A stretch of DNA of 28,686 nucleotides from IMG/VR virus record IMGVR_UViG_3300009129_000936, positions 1 to 28,686 of that record; one strand, given 5' to 3'. The DNA is from a virus. A program made the position numbers and the translations under genes. Under the pieces are notes generated by a model. It searched no databases and had not been told where the DNA came from. It worked only from the letters and a program-made list of their open reading frames with translations. Within the stretch, counting starts at the first letter, position 1; the number at the start of each line of letters is the position of its first letter. Below, piece by piece: positions 1 through 6,925 of the stretch.

Positions 1-506
<506 letters not shown>

Positions 507-710
507 CTATTTAAAAATCCAGGCATAAAAAACATACAACCAACCAAAACATCCATGAAGAATTGCCCATAGAACACTATGATTATACTGCCATGACATA
601 ACAATTGCCAAAACTACTCCAATAAGACTAAACACTCTATACACTCTCTTTTCAAACCTCGACAACACATCTTGTGTCTTTTGATTATGGTCTTGCCATC
701 CAGAAGGCAT
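507..710 (-). CDS. Small two-helix membrane protein, unknown function
   Basis: This 67-residue protein has a polar N-terminus of about 30 residues and two hydrophobic stretches (VFSLIGVVLAIVMSW and a second, Trp/Tyr-rich one ending at the C-terminus), so it should span the membrane twice. The chosen start is the ATG at 710: a GGAG ribosome-binding site sits 8 bases upstream and the start lies just past the stop of the sigma-like gene. A longer reading from a TTG at 740 would overlap that gene by 26 bases and has no ribosome-binding site. Small Trp/Tyr-rich membrane proteins of this type are common in myophages and have no assigned role. No enzyme or holin motif is recognised. Confidence 0.72.
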   Translation of the reverse strand: MPSGWQDHNQKTQDVLSRFEKRVYRVFSLIGVVLAIVMSWQYNHSVLWAILHGCFGWLYVFYAWIFK

Positions 711-714
711 GAAT

Positions 715-1029
715 CTACTCCAACCCGTATCCACCTTCAACTAGAGCATCACGAACCTTATTTAAAGCACGGTTCTCAAGTTGGCGAACTCGTTCTATAG
801 AAACCGGCAATCCAGTTTCAATATTAACAATCTTATTGCGAACTTCGTCAAAAGTTCTCCCCTCATAACTATGCAAAATAAGAATCCTAGATTCACGATG
901 GGGAAGTTTAGCCATTTCCTCAAAGGCCTTTCCCAAAGTTTCTTTACGAAGAAAATGCTGAAGCGGAGAAAGAGATTCCTCATCAACGATATTTTCCGGG
1001 TTAATTTTTTCTACGGGTTGCCAGTTCAT
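715..1029 (-). CDS. Sigma-70 region 4-like transcription factor
   Basis: This 104-residue protein is almost only a sigma-70 region 4 helix-turn-helix. Residues about 43-95 read as region 4.1/4.2, with LPHRESRILILHSYEGRTF followed by the recognition-helix block IERVRQLENRALNKVRDAL. The family consensus is RERVRQIExxALxKLR. Regions 2 and 3, which melt and bind the -10 element, are absent, so it cannot act as a complete sigma factor. It may be a co-activator or appropriator that contacts the -35 region or the polymerase beta flap, the role T4 gp33 or AsiA play by other means. The ATG at 1029 follows a GGAG ribosome-binding site. It is in the group downstream of the TATAAATA late promoter at 1599-1606. 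The domain call is strong; the regulatory role is inference. Confidence 0.85.
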   Translation of the reverse strand: MNWQPVEKINPENIVDEESLSPLQHFLRKETLGKAFEEMAKLPHRESRILILHSYEGRTFDEVRNKIVNIETGLPVSIERVRQLENRALNKVRDALVEGGYGLE

Positions 1030-1057
1030 TTTTTGCTCCTATCATTATATAGCATTT

Positions 1058-1336
1058 TTATAAGCCTAATCGTTGCCGATCCTTTTCCTCCGAACACTCT
1101 TCGCAGGCGTATAGGGCTTTTGATTTCACTCGTTCATATTCGCCGTCAATAAAAACTCGGCGAACTTGATTCACAGGTTCCTCACAAAAGTCACAAACAA
1201 AATCTGCAAGATATTCTTCCTGTGTGTTCTTTGCACCACCTCTAGGTTCCCGGCGATCCTTCATCGGACCACCAGAGCGGAGGCAGGCATCCATCGCATT
1301 ATAATCGCGAGGCTTATTAGGTTTCTTGTTCGCCAA
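1058..1336 (-). CDS. Small zinc-binding protein (CxxC...CxxC)
   Basis: The gene is read from the TTG at 1336, giving 92 residues. A GAAGGAG ribosome-binding site lies 6 bases before this TTG, while the longer ATG reading from 1378 has no such signal. The N-terminus is basic and Gly/Pro-rich (KKPNKPRDYNAMDACLRSGG). The C-terminal half carries CDFC and, about 27 residues later, CEEC, an arrangement expected to hold one zinc ion in a ribbon. It overlaps the preceding gene by 20 bases and is followed by the sigma region 4-like gene. The fold is likely; the partner (DNA, RNA or protein) is unknown. Confidence 0.7.
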   Translation of the reverse strand: MANKKPNKPRDYNAMDACLRSGGPMKDRREPRGGAKNTQEEYLADFVCDFCEEPVNQVRRVFIDGEYERVKSKALYACEECSEEKDRQRLGL

Positions 1337-1577
1337 GATTATCTCCTTCGTGGAATCCACACTTGGGGCAAATATCATTCATAATTCCGCGTGAACAAAA
1401 ATCAATATTTCCCTCTTTGTTTACAAAACGACTGAGAGTACCGTCATTAACCAAATACTCCAACGTCCCCTTCATTCCAATTTCAATTCCATTACTTCGA
1501 CCAAAATAAAAATTAATACAGGCAGCAGCTATGACCGTTGCCAATAAAACCATTTCAAGAATTGTTAAATCCAACAA
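1317..1577 (-). CDS. Membrane-anchored small protein with C-terminal CPxCG motif
   Basis: The 86-residue product has one N-terminal transmembrane helix (LDLTILEMVLLATVIAAACI) and a cytoplasmic domain with an IEIGMKGTLEYLVNDGTLSRF segment, then CSRG and CPKCGF. Short phage proteins with the same layout, one helix then a G(I/M)xxTLxYLxxxG segment, are common in T4-like genomes and uncharacterised. Translation appears to begin at a TTG (1577), 8 bases after an AAGGA site. The gene is the first one downstream of the late promoter octamer at 1599-1606, with a leader of only about 15-20 bases, so it is probably expressed late. No function is assigned. Confidence 0.66.
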   Translation of the reverse strand: MLDLTILEMVLLATVIAAACINFYFGRSNGIEIGMKGTLEYLVNDGTLSRFVNKEGNIDFCSRGIMNDICPKCGFHEGDNLGEQET

Positions 1578-1598
1578 ACCAATATTCCTTAAATAAAA

Positions 1599-1606
1599 TA
1601 TTTATA
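1599..1606 (-). promoter_or_regulatory. T4-type late promoter octamer TATAAATA
   Basis: On the minus strand the sequence is exactly TATAAATA, the T4 late promoter -10 element recognised by gp55-type sigma. It sits directly downstream of the terminator that ends the structured RNA and about 20 bases before the AAGGA/TTG start at 1577. This position suits re-initiation of transcription for the 1577-to-1 gene group. It is the only perfect copy I noticed in an intergenic position. Confidence 0.7.
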
Positions 1607-1638
1607 AAAAAGACCGGGGAGTGGCAAGCTCCCCGGTT
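1606..1638 (-). terminator. Intrinsic terminator of the structured RNA
   Basis: The minus strand has a perfect 9-bp GC-rich stem (ACCGGGGAG pairing with CTCCCCGGT, plus-strand arms 1629-1637 and 1613-1621), a 7-base loop and then C followed by six T residues. This is a textbook rho-independent terminator in the minus direction. There is no T-tract on the other side, so it is not bidirectional. Confidence 0.93.
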
Positions 1639-2070
1639 TCGATTTCTTATGACAGAACCCATTGAATGTCCAAGCAATCTATTTTTAATTAGATAGGAGA
1701 GTACGAGCGTTATCATTTACGCCAAAGCTGGAAATCATTGTCAATAAAGGTCTATGGTTGTGCCACCAACCTACTTTATTATAATTAAGACACGATCTTT
1801 CTTTGACTAAGCTCGCCTTTCTTATCGGTGCCAGTCACCGTCCCATTCGGGAAGACCCGTTGTCATCCCTGCCTTAGAATACTACTTCACAGACAGCAAA
1901 GTTTAGCCCCAACGAGATAGGGCAACTTACCAACTCTTCCACGGGATCGCGATAATCCACTTCGCTACTAACCACAGTTATGGTGTTGGCTACTCGGCTC
2001 CCTTGGTAAGAAACTCCTTATATATTATTAGTATACTGGGTTCAGTATCGTTAAGGTTCTGTCACGATAT
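1606..2070 (-). ncRNA. Candidate large structured noncoding RNA (about 420-470 nt), class not recognised
   Basis: This is the only long stretch here without a plausible gene. On the minus strand it begins just after the 67-aa gene and ends in the terminator above. TGACAGAACC (2064-2055) and GGTTCTGTCA (1659-1650) form a perfect 10-bp helix closing about 400 bases. Inside are CTTACCAA/TTGGTAAG (2010-2003 with 1933-1926), ATACTG-AACC-CAGTAT (2048-2033), CGGG-TCTT-CCCG (1859-1848), CGGTG-ACTGG-CACCG (1840-1826), AATAAAG/CTTTATT enclosing GTTG/CAAC (about 1780-1744), GCGT/ACGC (about 1722-1707) and ATCTA/TAGAT (about 1694-1677). Stems of this number and quality, with stops in all frames, argue for RNA. 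I do not see tmRNA ends, RNase P CR-I/CR-V or group I P7 elements. GOLLD and ROOL are phage-associated large RNAs but longer. No convincing promoter is visible; it may be processed from a read-through transcript. Confidence 0.72.
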
Positions 2071-2083
2071 TCTCCTGCTATGA

Positions 2084-2287
2084 TTATGAATACACTTCAT
2101 CTTCATAAAGTTCTTCGTAATAAGTATCATACTCTTGATTTGTAGTCATATCCTTGATTAACTTTTCTGCATCTCGGCGGCGGTTGCGTCTCTTTTTGTT
2201 TGAGTTTTTCTTCCCACCGGCCCAAAACTGTTTCTCATCAAGATAGTCATCGAACTGCTCTTTCTTATTACGGTTCTTCTTGGCCAT
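2084..2287 (-). CDS. Small highly charged protein, unknown function
   Basis: This 67-residue protein has an ATG at 2287 with an AGGAG site 8 bases upstream. The first 45 residues are very basic (KKNRNKKEQ, KKNSNKKRRNRRR), and the C-terminus is acidic and Tyr-rich (YDTYYEELYEDEVYS). No known domain is recognised. The basic half suggests nucleic-acid or ribosome contact. It starts 2 bases after the stop of the 5' nuclease gene, so the two are probably co-transcribed, and its stop lies 14 bases before the structured RNA. Confidence 0.66.
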   Translation of the reverse strand: MAKKNRNKKEQFDDYLDEKQFWAGGKKNSNKKRRNRRRDAEKLIKDMTTNQEYDTYYEELYEDEVYS

Positions 2288-2289
2288 TG

Positions 2290-3138
2290 TTAAAACTCCT
2301 GTATGTTTTCCATTAGTTGTTTAAGATTATGTTTCACGAAGTAGTTGAATAGATTACTTCGATCCGCAGGCTCTTTGGAATACTGATCCAAAATTTCCTT
2401 GGATACATCTTCCGGTATACATTCCAAATCAATCAATTGCTCGTTCCTACGATAGCCGCGCAACATCGCGTCATCGCAAAAATCTTCTGGGTTGGATACC
2501 AACCAACCCTCTACTTTTTTAGTTGAAATTGGGCGTTGTCTTTTACCGGAGAGAAGTACATCATCGGCACTCAGAAAATTCGGAATGCCGTCGCCTCGAT
2601 CTCCGCGTAGGATCTGTTCTTTAAGAAACTCGCCAGCCTTTTTGGTTTTGAGAAACTTCTTTTGAACAGGTGCATACTGATCCACATTTAAAATCTTTTG
2701 CAGTTGCATAAAATCTTTGTCGCCTGATAAAATCAAAGTTGGTTCAAACGGACTCTTATTCAAGACAATTGTTCCAATAATATCATCGGCTTCTGCACTG
2801 TCCACATCGACAACCTTATATGGAAAATAATCTTTCAGTTCGTCTCTAATTTTATTTAGCGTTTCAAAGATTTCGTTCCAATTCAAACCGGACTGTGTTC
2901 GATCTCTCTTGCGTCCTGCTTTGTAATAAGGAAAAAGTGTTTTTCTCCAATAATTTCTTCCATCACAACAGATCACAGGCTCCCCGTACTTCTCCCCAAA
3001 CTTAACCTTATAGGCTCGGATAGAATTGAGAACCATATGTCGAATCAAATCTTCATTGATCTCTGCATTCTTATTATATGTGTTTATACTTACCATTAAA
3101 TTGCTAATGGCAACTTGATTGTAGTCTACTAAAATCAT
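2290..3138 (-). CDS. rnh: T4 RNase H-like 5'-3' exonuclease (FEN-1 family)
   Basis: The protein (282 aa) matches phage 5' nucleases of the FEN-1/T4 RNase H family, which remove RNA primers and flaps during lagging-strand synthesis. Visible metal ligands are D5 (ILVDYN), D59 (CCDG), the E116/D118/D119 cluster (SAEADDIIG), D140 and D142 (LSGDKDF), and D180/D183 in LRGDRGDGIPN, the start of the helix-hairpin-helix-like DNA-binding region. The basic segment YYKAGRKRDR (about 71-80) fits the helical arch. Length is near that of T4 RNase H (305 aa). The start is the ATG at 3138 in a TAATG overlap with the preceding membrane-protein gene. It differs from bacterial RNase HI despite the shared name. 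Confidence 0.9.
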   Translation of the reverse strand: MILVDYNQVAISNLMVSINTYNKNAEINEDLIRHMVLNSIRAYKVKFGEKYGEPVICCDGRNYWRKTLFPYYKAGRKRDRTQSGLNWNEIFETLNKIRDELKDYFPYKVVDVDSAEADDIIGTIVLNKSPFEPTLILSGDKDFMQLQKILNVDQYAPVQKKFLKTKKAGEFLKEQILRGDRGDGIPNFLSADDVLLSGKRQRPISTKKVEGWLVSNPEDFCDDAMLRGYRRNEQLIDLECIPEDVSKEILDQYSKEPADRSNLFNYFVKHNLKQLMENIQEF

Positions 3139-3392
3139 TACTTGAGCCTTTTACCTAAGAATGGAATGAATAGAATTGGAACCAATGTCCCAAGCACCAC
3201 TCCAAGAATCATGGGTTGGAGTGCAGGATCAAACACACACCCCAATCCATCTGAAATAGAGTTTCCGATTGCTGCACCAAAGACAGCACCCTTAACTCCA
3301 CTTCCTTCAAAATACTTTTCAATTTCCAGACCTGTTACGGCACCGAAAATAAGAACAGCATTGTCTACGAACCCAAAAATAAAACCATCCAT
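3138..3392 (-). CDS. Glycine-rich small membrane protein, conserved phage type
   Basis: The 84-residue protein has a hydrophobic N-terminal half (FIFGFVDNAVLIFGAVTGLE), a Gly-rich centre (GVKGAVFGAAIGNSISDGLG) and a C-terminal helix (MILGVVLGTLVPILFIPFLG), so two to three membrane passes are likely. The pattern VDNxVLIxGAxTGLE...GxxGNxxSDxxG is one I associate with an uncharacterised family in marine myophages. A holin-like role cannot be excluded, but nothing here shows it. The ATG at 3392 overlaps the stop of the 366-aa gene (TAATG), and its own stop overlaps the nuclease start, indicating tight translational coupling. Confidence 0.72.
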   Translation of the reverse strand: MDGFIFGFVDNAVLIFGAVTGLEIEKYFEGSGVKGAVFGAAIGNSISDGLGCVFDPALQPMILGVVLGTLVPILFIPFLGKRLK

Positions 3393-4492
3393 TACTGTAC
3401 CACCCTCACAATTACTGTGTCCTTTCCAATGCGACCTGTGACCTTGGATTCCTTGGCATTGATTCCATCCATCAACTTTCGCAACTTCACTTTACCACCA
3501 GAGACAACATCGGGAAGAACCTTTTCCGGCTTACGAATCTTCTTCTTAAACGAATCCGTCTCATCCCAATCGTAGAGCGTGGTTCCCTTGACCACCATTC
3601 CACGGGTAGAGGTATACTTGTGCAAGAAACGATCCTTGGTGTTAAACAGCCAAACCTGTGACGCATCCATCAGATTAGTCGGATCAACGCTAACGATCTT
3701 GTAGTCGTCGTCCTTGACCTTGTACTTCACCTTGGAAGTCACATCACGAACCGACTTCACCTTCCGCTTACGCGGCTTCCGGTTTGCCTTGGCTAGACTA
3801 CCAAAAGTCTCGGCATCGTTAACAAGTTCATTAATGAACTTTCGATACTTCTTCAACTTCGGTTTGGTCAAGAAAGAATAACCCTCTGCCAGATCGTCAT
3901 CATCTCCGGCAATGACATCTTCAATCTCATCCAACACTCCCGCATAATGATTCTTGATGCGCGAAGCATGAACACCCTTGACTTCCTTCTTCTGCAACCA
4001 CTTGAAGAGATTGAACTTGGACTTACATCCGTCCACAAGGAACTCGTCCACCTCAAATTCAATCTCACCGATCAAATCACCAGCGACGGCCCGAATGCGT
4101 TCCTGAATATTGGGAACATATACTTTCTTCTTTGCTGATTGAATAACACCCTTCTCGGCAAGGATCTCATTGCCCTTCTGGACAATCTCGATCACGCGAC
4201 CATCGGTTCGTCGCTTCCAGTCTTCATCCTGAAGACCACGCGAGAGCATCCGGGCAACAGACCCCCAGGAAGAAGACACCCAGACTTGTGCCGCCTTTAC
4301 CGCCGGGACAATCGCCGGGTCGATATTCTTGGCATATTCAATAAAATAGGATCTCAATATATTTGTTGAAATTTGATTATGATGATACCAACTCAGGGCA
4401 TCATCCCGAACGTCCGCCTCGACCTCTCCGTCGAATGTGGGTTCGTCATCTACTACGGGAACCCTACGCCGGGTCACCTTCTTACGAGCCAT
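3392..4492 (-). CDS. Conserved phage protein of unknown function (366 aa)
   Basis: This long soluble protein is rich in Lys and Asp. Features are an acidic N-terminal tail after a basic start (MARKKVTRRR), an ALSWYHHNQ segment, a probable helical middle region, a very basic stretch KANRKPRKRKVKS (about 234-246), then a beta-rich C-terminal part (KVKYKVKDDDYKIVSVDP, NTKDRFLHKYTS, VKGTTLYDW). The order resembles a family recurrent in T4-like marine phages that has no assigned function; a virion or replication role is equally possible. A good AAAGGAGAG ribosome-binding site precedes the ATG. It is the first gene of a unit with its own sigma-70-like promoter (4525-4552). G+C content is visibly higher than in the glycan island upstream. 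Confidence 0.8.
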   Translation of the reverse strand: MARKKVTRRRVPVVDDEPTFDGEVEADVRDDALSWYHHNQISTNILRSYFIEYAKNIDPAIVPAVKAAQVWVSSSWGSVARMLSRGLQDEDWKRRTDGRVIEIVQKGNEILAEKGVIQSAKKKVYVPNIQERIRAVAGDLIGEIEFEVDEFLVDGCKSKFNLFKWLQKKEVKGVHASRIKNHYAGVLDEIEDVIAGDDDDLAEGYSFLTKPKLKKYRKFINELVNDAETFGSLAKANRKPRKRKVKSVRDVTSKVKYKVKDDDYKIVSVDPTNLMDASQVWLFNTKDRFLHKYTSTRGMVVKGTTLYDWDETDSFKKKIRKPEKVLPDVVSGGKVKLRKLMDGINAKESKVTGRIGKDTVIVRVVQ

Positions 4493-4524
4493 TACAGAAC
4501 TCTCCTTTTAAAAGTTACCCCCAT

Positions 4525-4552
4525 AGTATAGCACCGGAGGAGGCAGAGTCAA
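4525..4552 (-). promoter_or_regulatory. Sigma-70-like promoter for the 366-aa gene unit
   Basis: On the minus strand TTGACT (4552-4547) and TATACT (4530-4525) are separated by 16 bases, and the -10 is preceded by TGC, giving an extended -10. The predicted start of transcription is near 4518 and the ATG is at 4492. Rest of the 4493-4616 gap: A+T-rich sequence with TTAATTAATTAA near 4600-4612 and no terminator hairpin that I can see after the cupin gene. Confidence 0.75.
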
Positions 4553-4616
4553 GGGTTATTTGTTAAATAGAAAAACTTTTTTATTCATTAAATATAGTGA
4601 AGTTAATTAATTAAAT

Positions 4617-4958
4617 TTAATCACCTTTTATAATACGATAACTGTCTTCTTCAAAATGTTCTGTAGAAAACTCAAAGAGTTCTGAATCCTCTATGGCTTC
4701 CATTTGGTGACGCAGCCCCGGATAAACATAAAAATTTTCTCCGGGCATCAAAACCAATTCCTTTGCATCCTCCAAGGAGTCCTCATCAGAATATCGAACA
4801 ATCAATTTACCCGACTGCAAATAAAAAGTTTCATCCTTCTCGACGTGATAGTGAAATGAACATTTCTTGCCCTTCTCAAAGAAAAGCAACTTGCCACAAT
4901 ACTGCGGCTTGTTTACAATCCACTTTTCATATCCCCAACCTTTATCAACGTATTTCAT
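4617..4958 (-). CDS. Single-domain cupin, sugar isomerase/epimerase-like
   Basis: The 113-residue protein is one cupin domain. Metal-binding motif 1 reads CSFHYHVEKDETFYLQSG (about residues 33-50: His, His, Glu and Gly as in GX5HXHX3-4EX6G) and motif 2 is PGENFYVYPGLRHQ (about 73-86). The opening GWGYEKWIVNKPQYCGKLL resembles the cupin domain of type II phosphomannose isomerases and related stand-alone cupins. It lies directly downstream of gmd with an ATGA overlap, so a role in GDP-mannose-derived sugar handling is reasonable. It lacks the nucleotidyltransferase half of bifunctional ManC, so it is not a complete GDP-mannose synthase. Substrate is unknown. Confidence 0.82.
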   Translation of the reverse strand: MKYVDKGWGYEKWIVNKPQYCGKLLFFEKGKKCSFHYHVEKDETFYLQSGKLIVRYSDEDSLEDAKELVLMPGENFYVYPGLRHQMEAIEDSELFEFSTEHFEEDSYRIIKGD

Positions 4959-5929
4959 TTAATTGTTTCCATCCAATGCCCAATCATTTCATCCATTAGA
5001 GATTCAAATGAATAGGTGGGACTCCACCCCAAGGCACTTCTAATTTTCGTAGAATCTCCCCTCAAATATTTGAGTTCCTCTGGTCGCAAAAACTTTTCAT
5101 TTTGAAATACAAAATCTTTATAGTCCATGTCCAACTGAGAAAATACATAATCACACATCTCTCGTACAGAATGAGTTTCTCCAGTCGCCACAACAAAATC
5201 ATCTGGCTGCGTATGATTTAAAATTAAATTCATCGCATTAACATAATCTTTAGAATGTCCCCAATCTCGATATGAATCCATATTACCAAGCTCTAATTTA
5301 TCGAGCAATCCTTTTTTAATTTGAACGGCTGCCTTAACCACTTTATTTGTAACAAAGTTTGACCCTCGACGTGGTGATTCATGATTAAACAAAATACCAT
5401 TCGATGCAAATAAATTATAGGCATTACGATAATGTCGAACTATATTGTACCCAAATACCTTGGCGCAACCATAAGGACTAACTGGATTCATTGGCGTAGT
5501 TTCTCTTTGATAATCATCCTCATCTATAGAATTGCCAAACATTTCAGAAGACGATGCCTGATAAAATCTGGCATTTGGACAATTTTGCCGATACGACTCC
5601 AACATATTAAGAACACCAAGAGCATTCGTTTGCGTAGTAAACTCTGGAATATCAAAACTGATTCTCACATGACTTTGGGCAGCAAGATTATAAATTTCAT
5701 CTGGCTGAATTTGTTTCAACAACCTATCTATAGAAGATGGATCTAAAAGATCACCATAGTCTGTAGTAATAAAAGACTCAATATGATCTATGCGACTTTC
5801 TTGATGTTCAGGAACAGAATTTCTTCGCGCAATTCCATATACTTTATAATCCCTTTCCAATAAAAGTTCTGCCAAATAACTTCCATCCTGACCATTAATA
5901 CCCGTAATAAATGCCTTTCTTTTATCCAT
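4955..5929 (-). CDS. gmd: GDP-mannose 4,6-dehydratase
   Basis: Gmd converts GDP-D-mannose to GDP-4-keto-6-deoxymannose, the precursor of fucose, rhamnose, perosamine and others. The 324-residue protein has the NADP(H)-binding TGINGQDGSYL (9-19), the ARRNS segment typical of Gmd (35-39), SSSEMFG (126-132), the catalytic Y153-x3-K157 pair (SPYGCAKVFGYN) and the ESPRRGSNFVTNKV block that shapes the mannose site. Length is slightly under the usual 340-370. Start is the ATG at 5929, overlapping the DegT-like gene by 8 bases. Next steps could be the adjacent DegT-like protein (transamination at C4, giving a perosamine-type sugar) or a reductase not seen here. Confidence 0.95.
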   Translation of the reverse strand: MDKRKAFITGINGQDGSYLAELLLERDYKVYGIARRNSVPEHQESRIDHIESFITTDYGDLLDPSSIDRLLKQIQPDEIYNLAAQSHVRISFDIPEFTTQTNALGVLNMLESYRQNCPNARFYQASSSEMFGNSIDEDDYQRETTPMNPVSPYGCAKVFGYNIVRHYRNAYNLFASNGILFNHESPRRGSNFVTNKVVKAAVQIKKGLLDKLELGNMDSYRDWGHSKDYVNAMNLILNHTQPDDFVVATGETHSVREMCDYVFSQLDMDYKDFVFQNEKFLRPEELKYLRGDSTKIRSALGWSPTYSFESLMDEMIGHWMETIK

Positions 5930-6515
5930 CTTTAAACAACTCCATTTCTTTTAAATTAGGCCAATCGGCAATTTTCCATTGACGAGGTTTAGTTTCAATT
6001 GCAGTTGGAAGTTTTTTAAGTCCAAGAGTTGCACCTTCTGGAGTCATATAATAATGATACCCCATTGAATTAATATTTTGTTCTCTCCAAGGAACATTTG
6101 GATTTCTTCCGTCATAGGACATTTTTTTAAGTTCGTTTCTTGCTTCTTTACTGTCTGTTAAAATCATTCCACCACGACCCAAACTTAAATGCTTCTGAAA
6201 CTGAAAACTTAAACACATATATGTATTTGGAATATAACTATCTCGTTTCCACAAAACAGCAGCATCAATAATATCATCTGTTAAATAATAATAATCTACC
6301 CAATCCTCTTCTTTCCACTTTAATCCAATTCCCAACTTACTAGCTAACATAGGAATTGAAACATATGTTCTATAAGGAACCCAAATTTTTTTTGCTTCTC
6401 TATATCTCAAACACAATTCAATTGCATGAGTACAACAGTCCACAGCAACAGCATATGGCGAACCAAAAAATTCTGCAATTTCGTTTTCAAATTTTTCGAC
6501 CACACTAAAACTCAC
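5922..6515 (-). CDS. Miniature DegT/DnrJ/EryC1-type aminotransferase homologue
   Basis: The DegT family makes amino sugars with PLP. This 197-residue protein corresponds to the large PLP domain only; typical members have about 370-390. The expected PLP lysine is K108 in LSFQFQKHLSLGRGGMIL, with the pyridine-binding Asp likely D84 (IIDAAV). The usual MNYRMxxxQAAxGLxQL element survives as YHYYMTPEGATLGLKKL. It then ends where the C-terminal small domain should begin. Start is a GTG at 6515 with an AAGGA site 9 bases upstream and a GTGA overlap with the cupin gene. It sits beside gmd, so a GDP-4-keto-6-deoxymannose aminotransferase or a sugar-binding relic are both possible. A paralogue lies at 13976-14599. 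Confidence 0.8.
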   Translation of the reverse strand: MSFSVVEKFENEIAEFFGSPYAVAVDCCTHAIELCLRYREAKKIWVPYRTYVSIPMLASKLGIGLKWKEEDWVDYYYLTDDIIDAAVLWKRDSYIPNTYMCLSFQFQKHLSLGRGGMILTDSKEARNELKKMSYDGRNPNVPWREQNINSMGYHYYMTPEGATLGLKKLPTAIETKPRQWKIADWPNLKEMELFKDG

Positions 6516-6925
6516 TCTATAAATTCCTTGTCCTTCTTTTGCCCTTTATATGGGCCTGTCTTATATTCGTAAACCAATGTTCCATCTTCTAGACATTCAT
6601 AGTTATGACCACCACAAAAAGTCAAAGAACAGTCTCCCACATTTAATATTTCTGTGGCAATAATGGAATTATCTAAATCATACATTATAACTTTAACACT
6701 TCCTCTAAGCACAACCCAAGATTCTTGGGCAATAACTTCTTCTTCTCCAGACTTCCATATATGCCTATGGGGGCGAAAGGTCTTTCCCTTTTCCATATTC
6801 AATGCGGACAACTGAATAAACTGATTTTCTGGCGCAATATCAGTTCTTCCGGGTGAAATATCGTCCAGCCTATTGATTGCGTGTAGTAACGTGTCTGGGT
6901 TAACTTTTGAATAAATTTTATGCAT
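6512..6925 (-). CDS. Cupin-fold protein of the glycan cluster
   Basis: The 137-residue protein shows a cupin pattern: KGKTFRPHRHIWK (metal-binding His pair), AQESWVVLRGSVKV (Glu and turn Gly), and LTFCGGHNYE for motif 2. The C-terminus YKTGPYKGQKKDKEFIE is characteristic of a WbuC/WxcM-like cupin family seen in O-antigen and phage glycan clusters. These proteins act as ketoisomerases, epimerases or simple sugar-binding partners. It is placed directly upstream of the DegT-like gene and downstream of an FkbM methyltransferase, both with overlaps of a few bases. A role as 3,4-ketoisomerase feeding the aminotransferase would fit but is not shown. Confidence 0.75.
   Translation of the reverse strand: MHKIYSKVNPDTLLHAINRLDDISPGRTDIAPENQFIQLSALNMEKGKTFRPHRHIWKSGEEEVIAQESWVVLRGSVKVIMYDLDNSIIATEILNVGDCSLTFCGGHNYECLEDGTLVYEYKTGPYKGQKKDKEFIE

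Noticed and set aside
711-740. TTG-started extension of the small membrane protein
   Set aside because: No ribosome-binding site, and it would overlap the sigma-like gene; the ATG at 710 has GGAG.
1044-1053. Promoter-like TGCTATATAAT upstream of the sigma-like gene
   Set aside because: The matching -35 is poor and the implied transcription start would cut the ribosome-binding site.
781-1152. 123-codon plus-strand reading frame
   Set aside because: It lies opposite the sigma-like and zinc-binding genes, has no ribosome-binding site and shows no domain. All supported genes are on the minus strand.
2052-2066. Four-codon leader peptide (GTG ACA GAA CCT TAA) at the start of the structured RNA, behind AGGAG
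   Set aside because: It coincides with the bases of the closing helix; a start/stop this short is likely by chance.
1606-2070. tmRNA, RNase P RNA or group I intron
   Set aside because: The conserved ends of tmRNA, the RNase P core elements and group I P7/P3 elements were not found; flanking genes are intact, so there is no interrupted exon.
2290-3138. Bacterial ribonuclease HI
   Set aside because: The Asp-rich motifs and helical arch are those of the FEN-1/T4 5' nuclease family, not RNase HI.
3142-3441. Plus-strand reading frame of 99 codons with many prolines
   Set aside because: It is the antisense of the glycine-rich membrane protein and inherits its bias. No start signal.
4139-4566. 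Plus-strand reading frames near the 366-aa gene
   Set aside because: They are antisense to coding sequence or the promoter gap and have no motif or ribosome-binding site.
5432-5746. Plus-strand reading frame of 104 codons
   Set aside because: It is antisense to the well-supported gmd gene.
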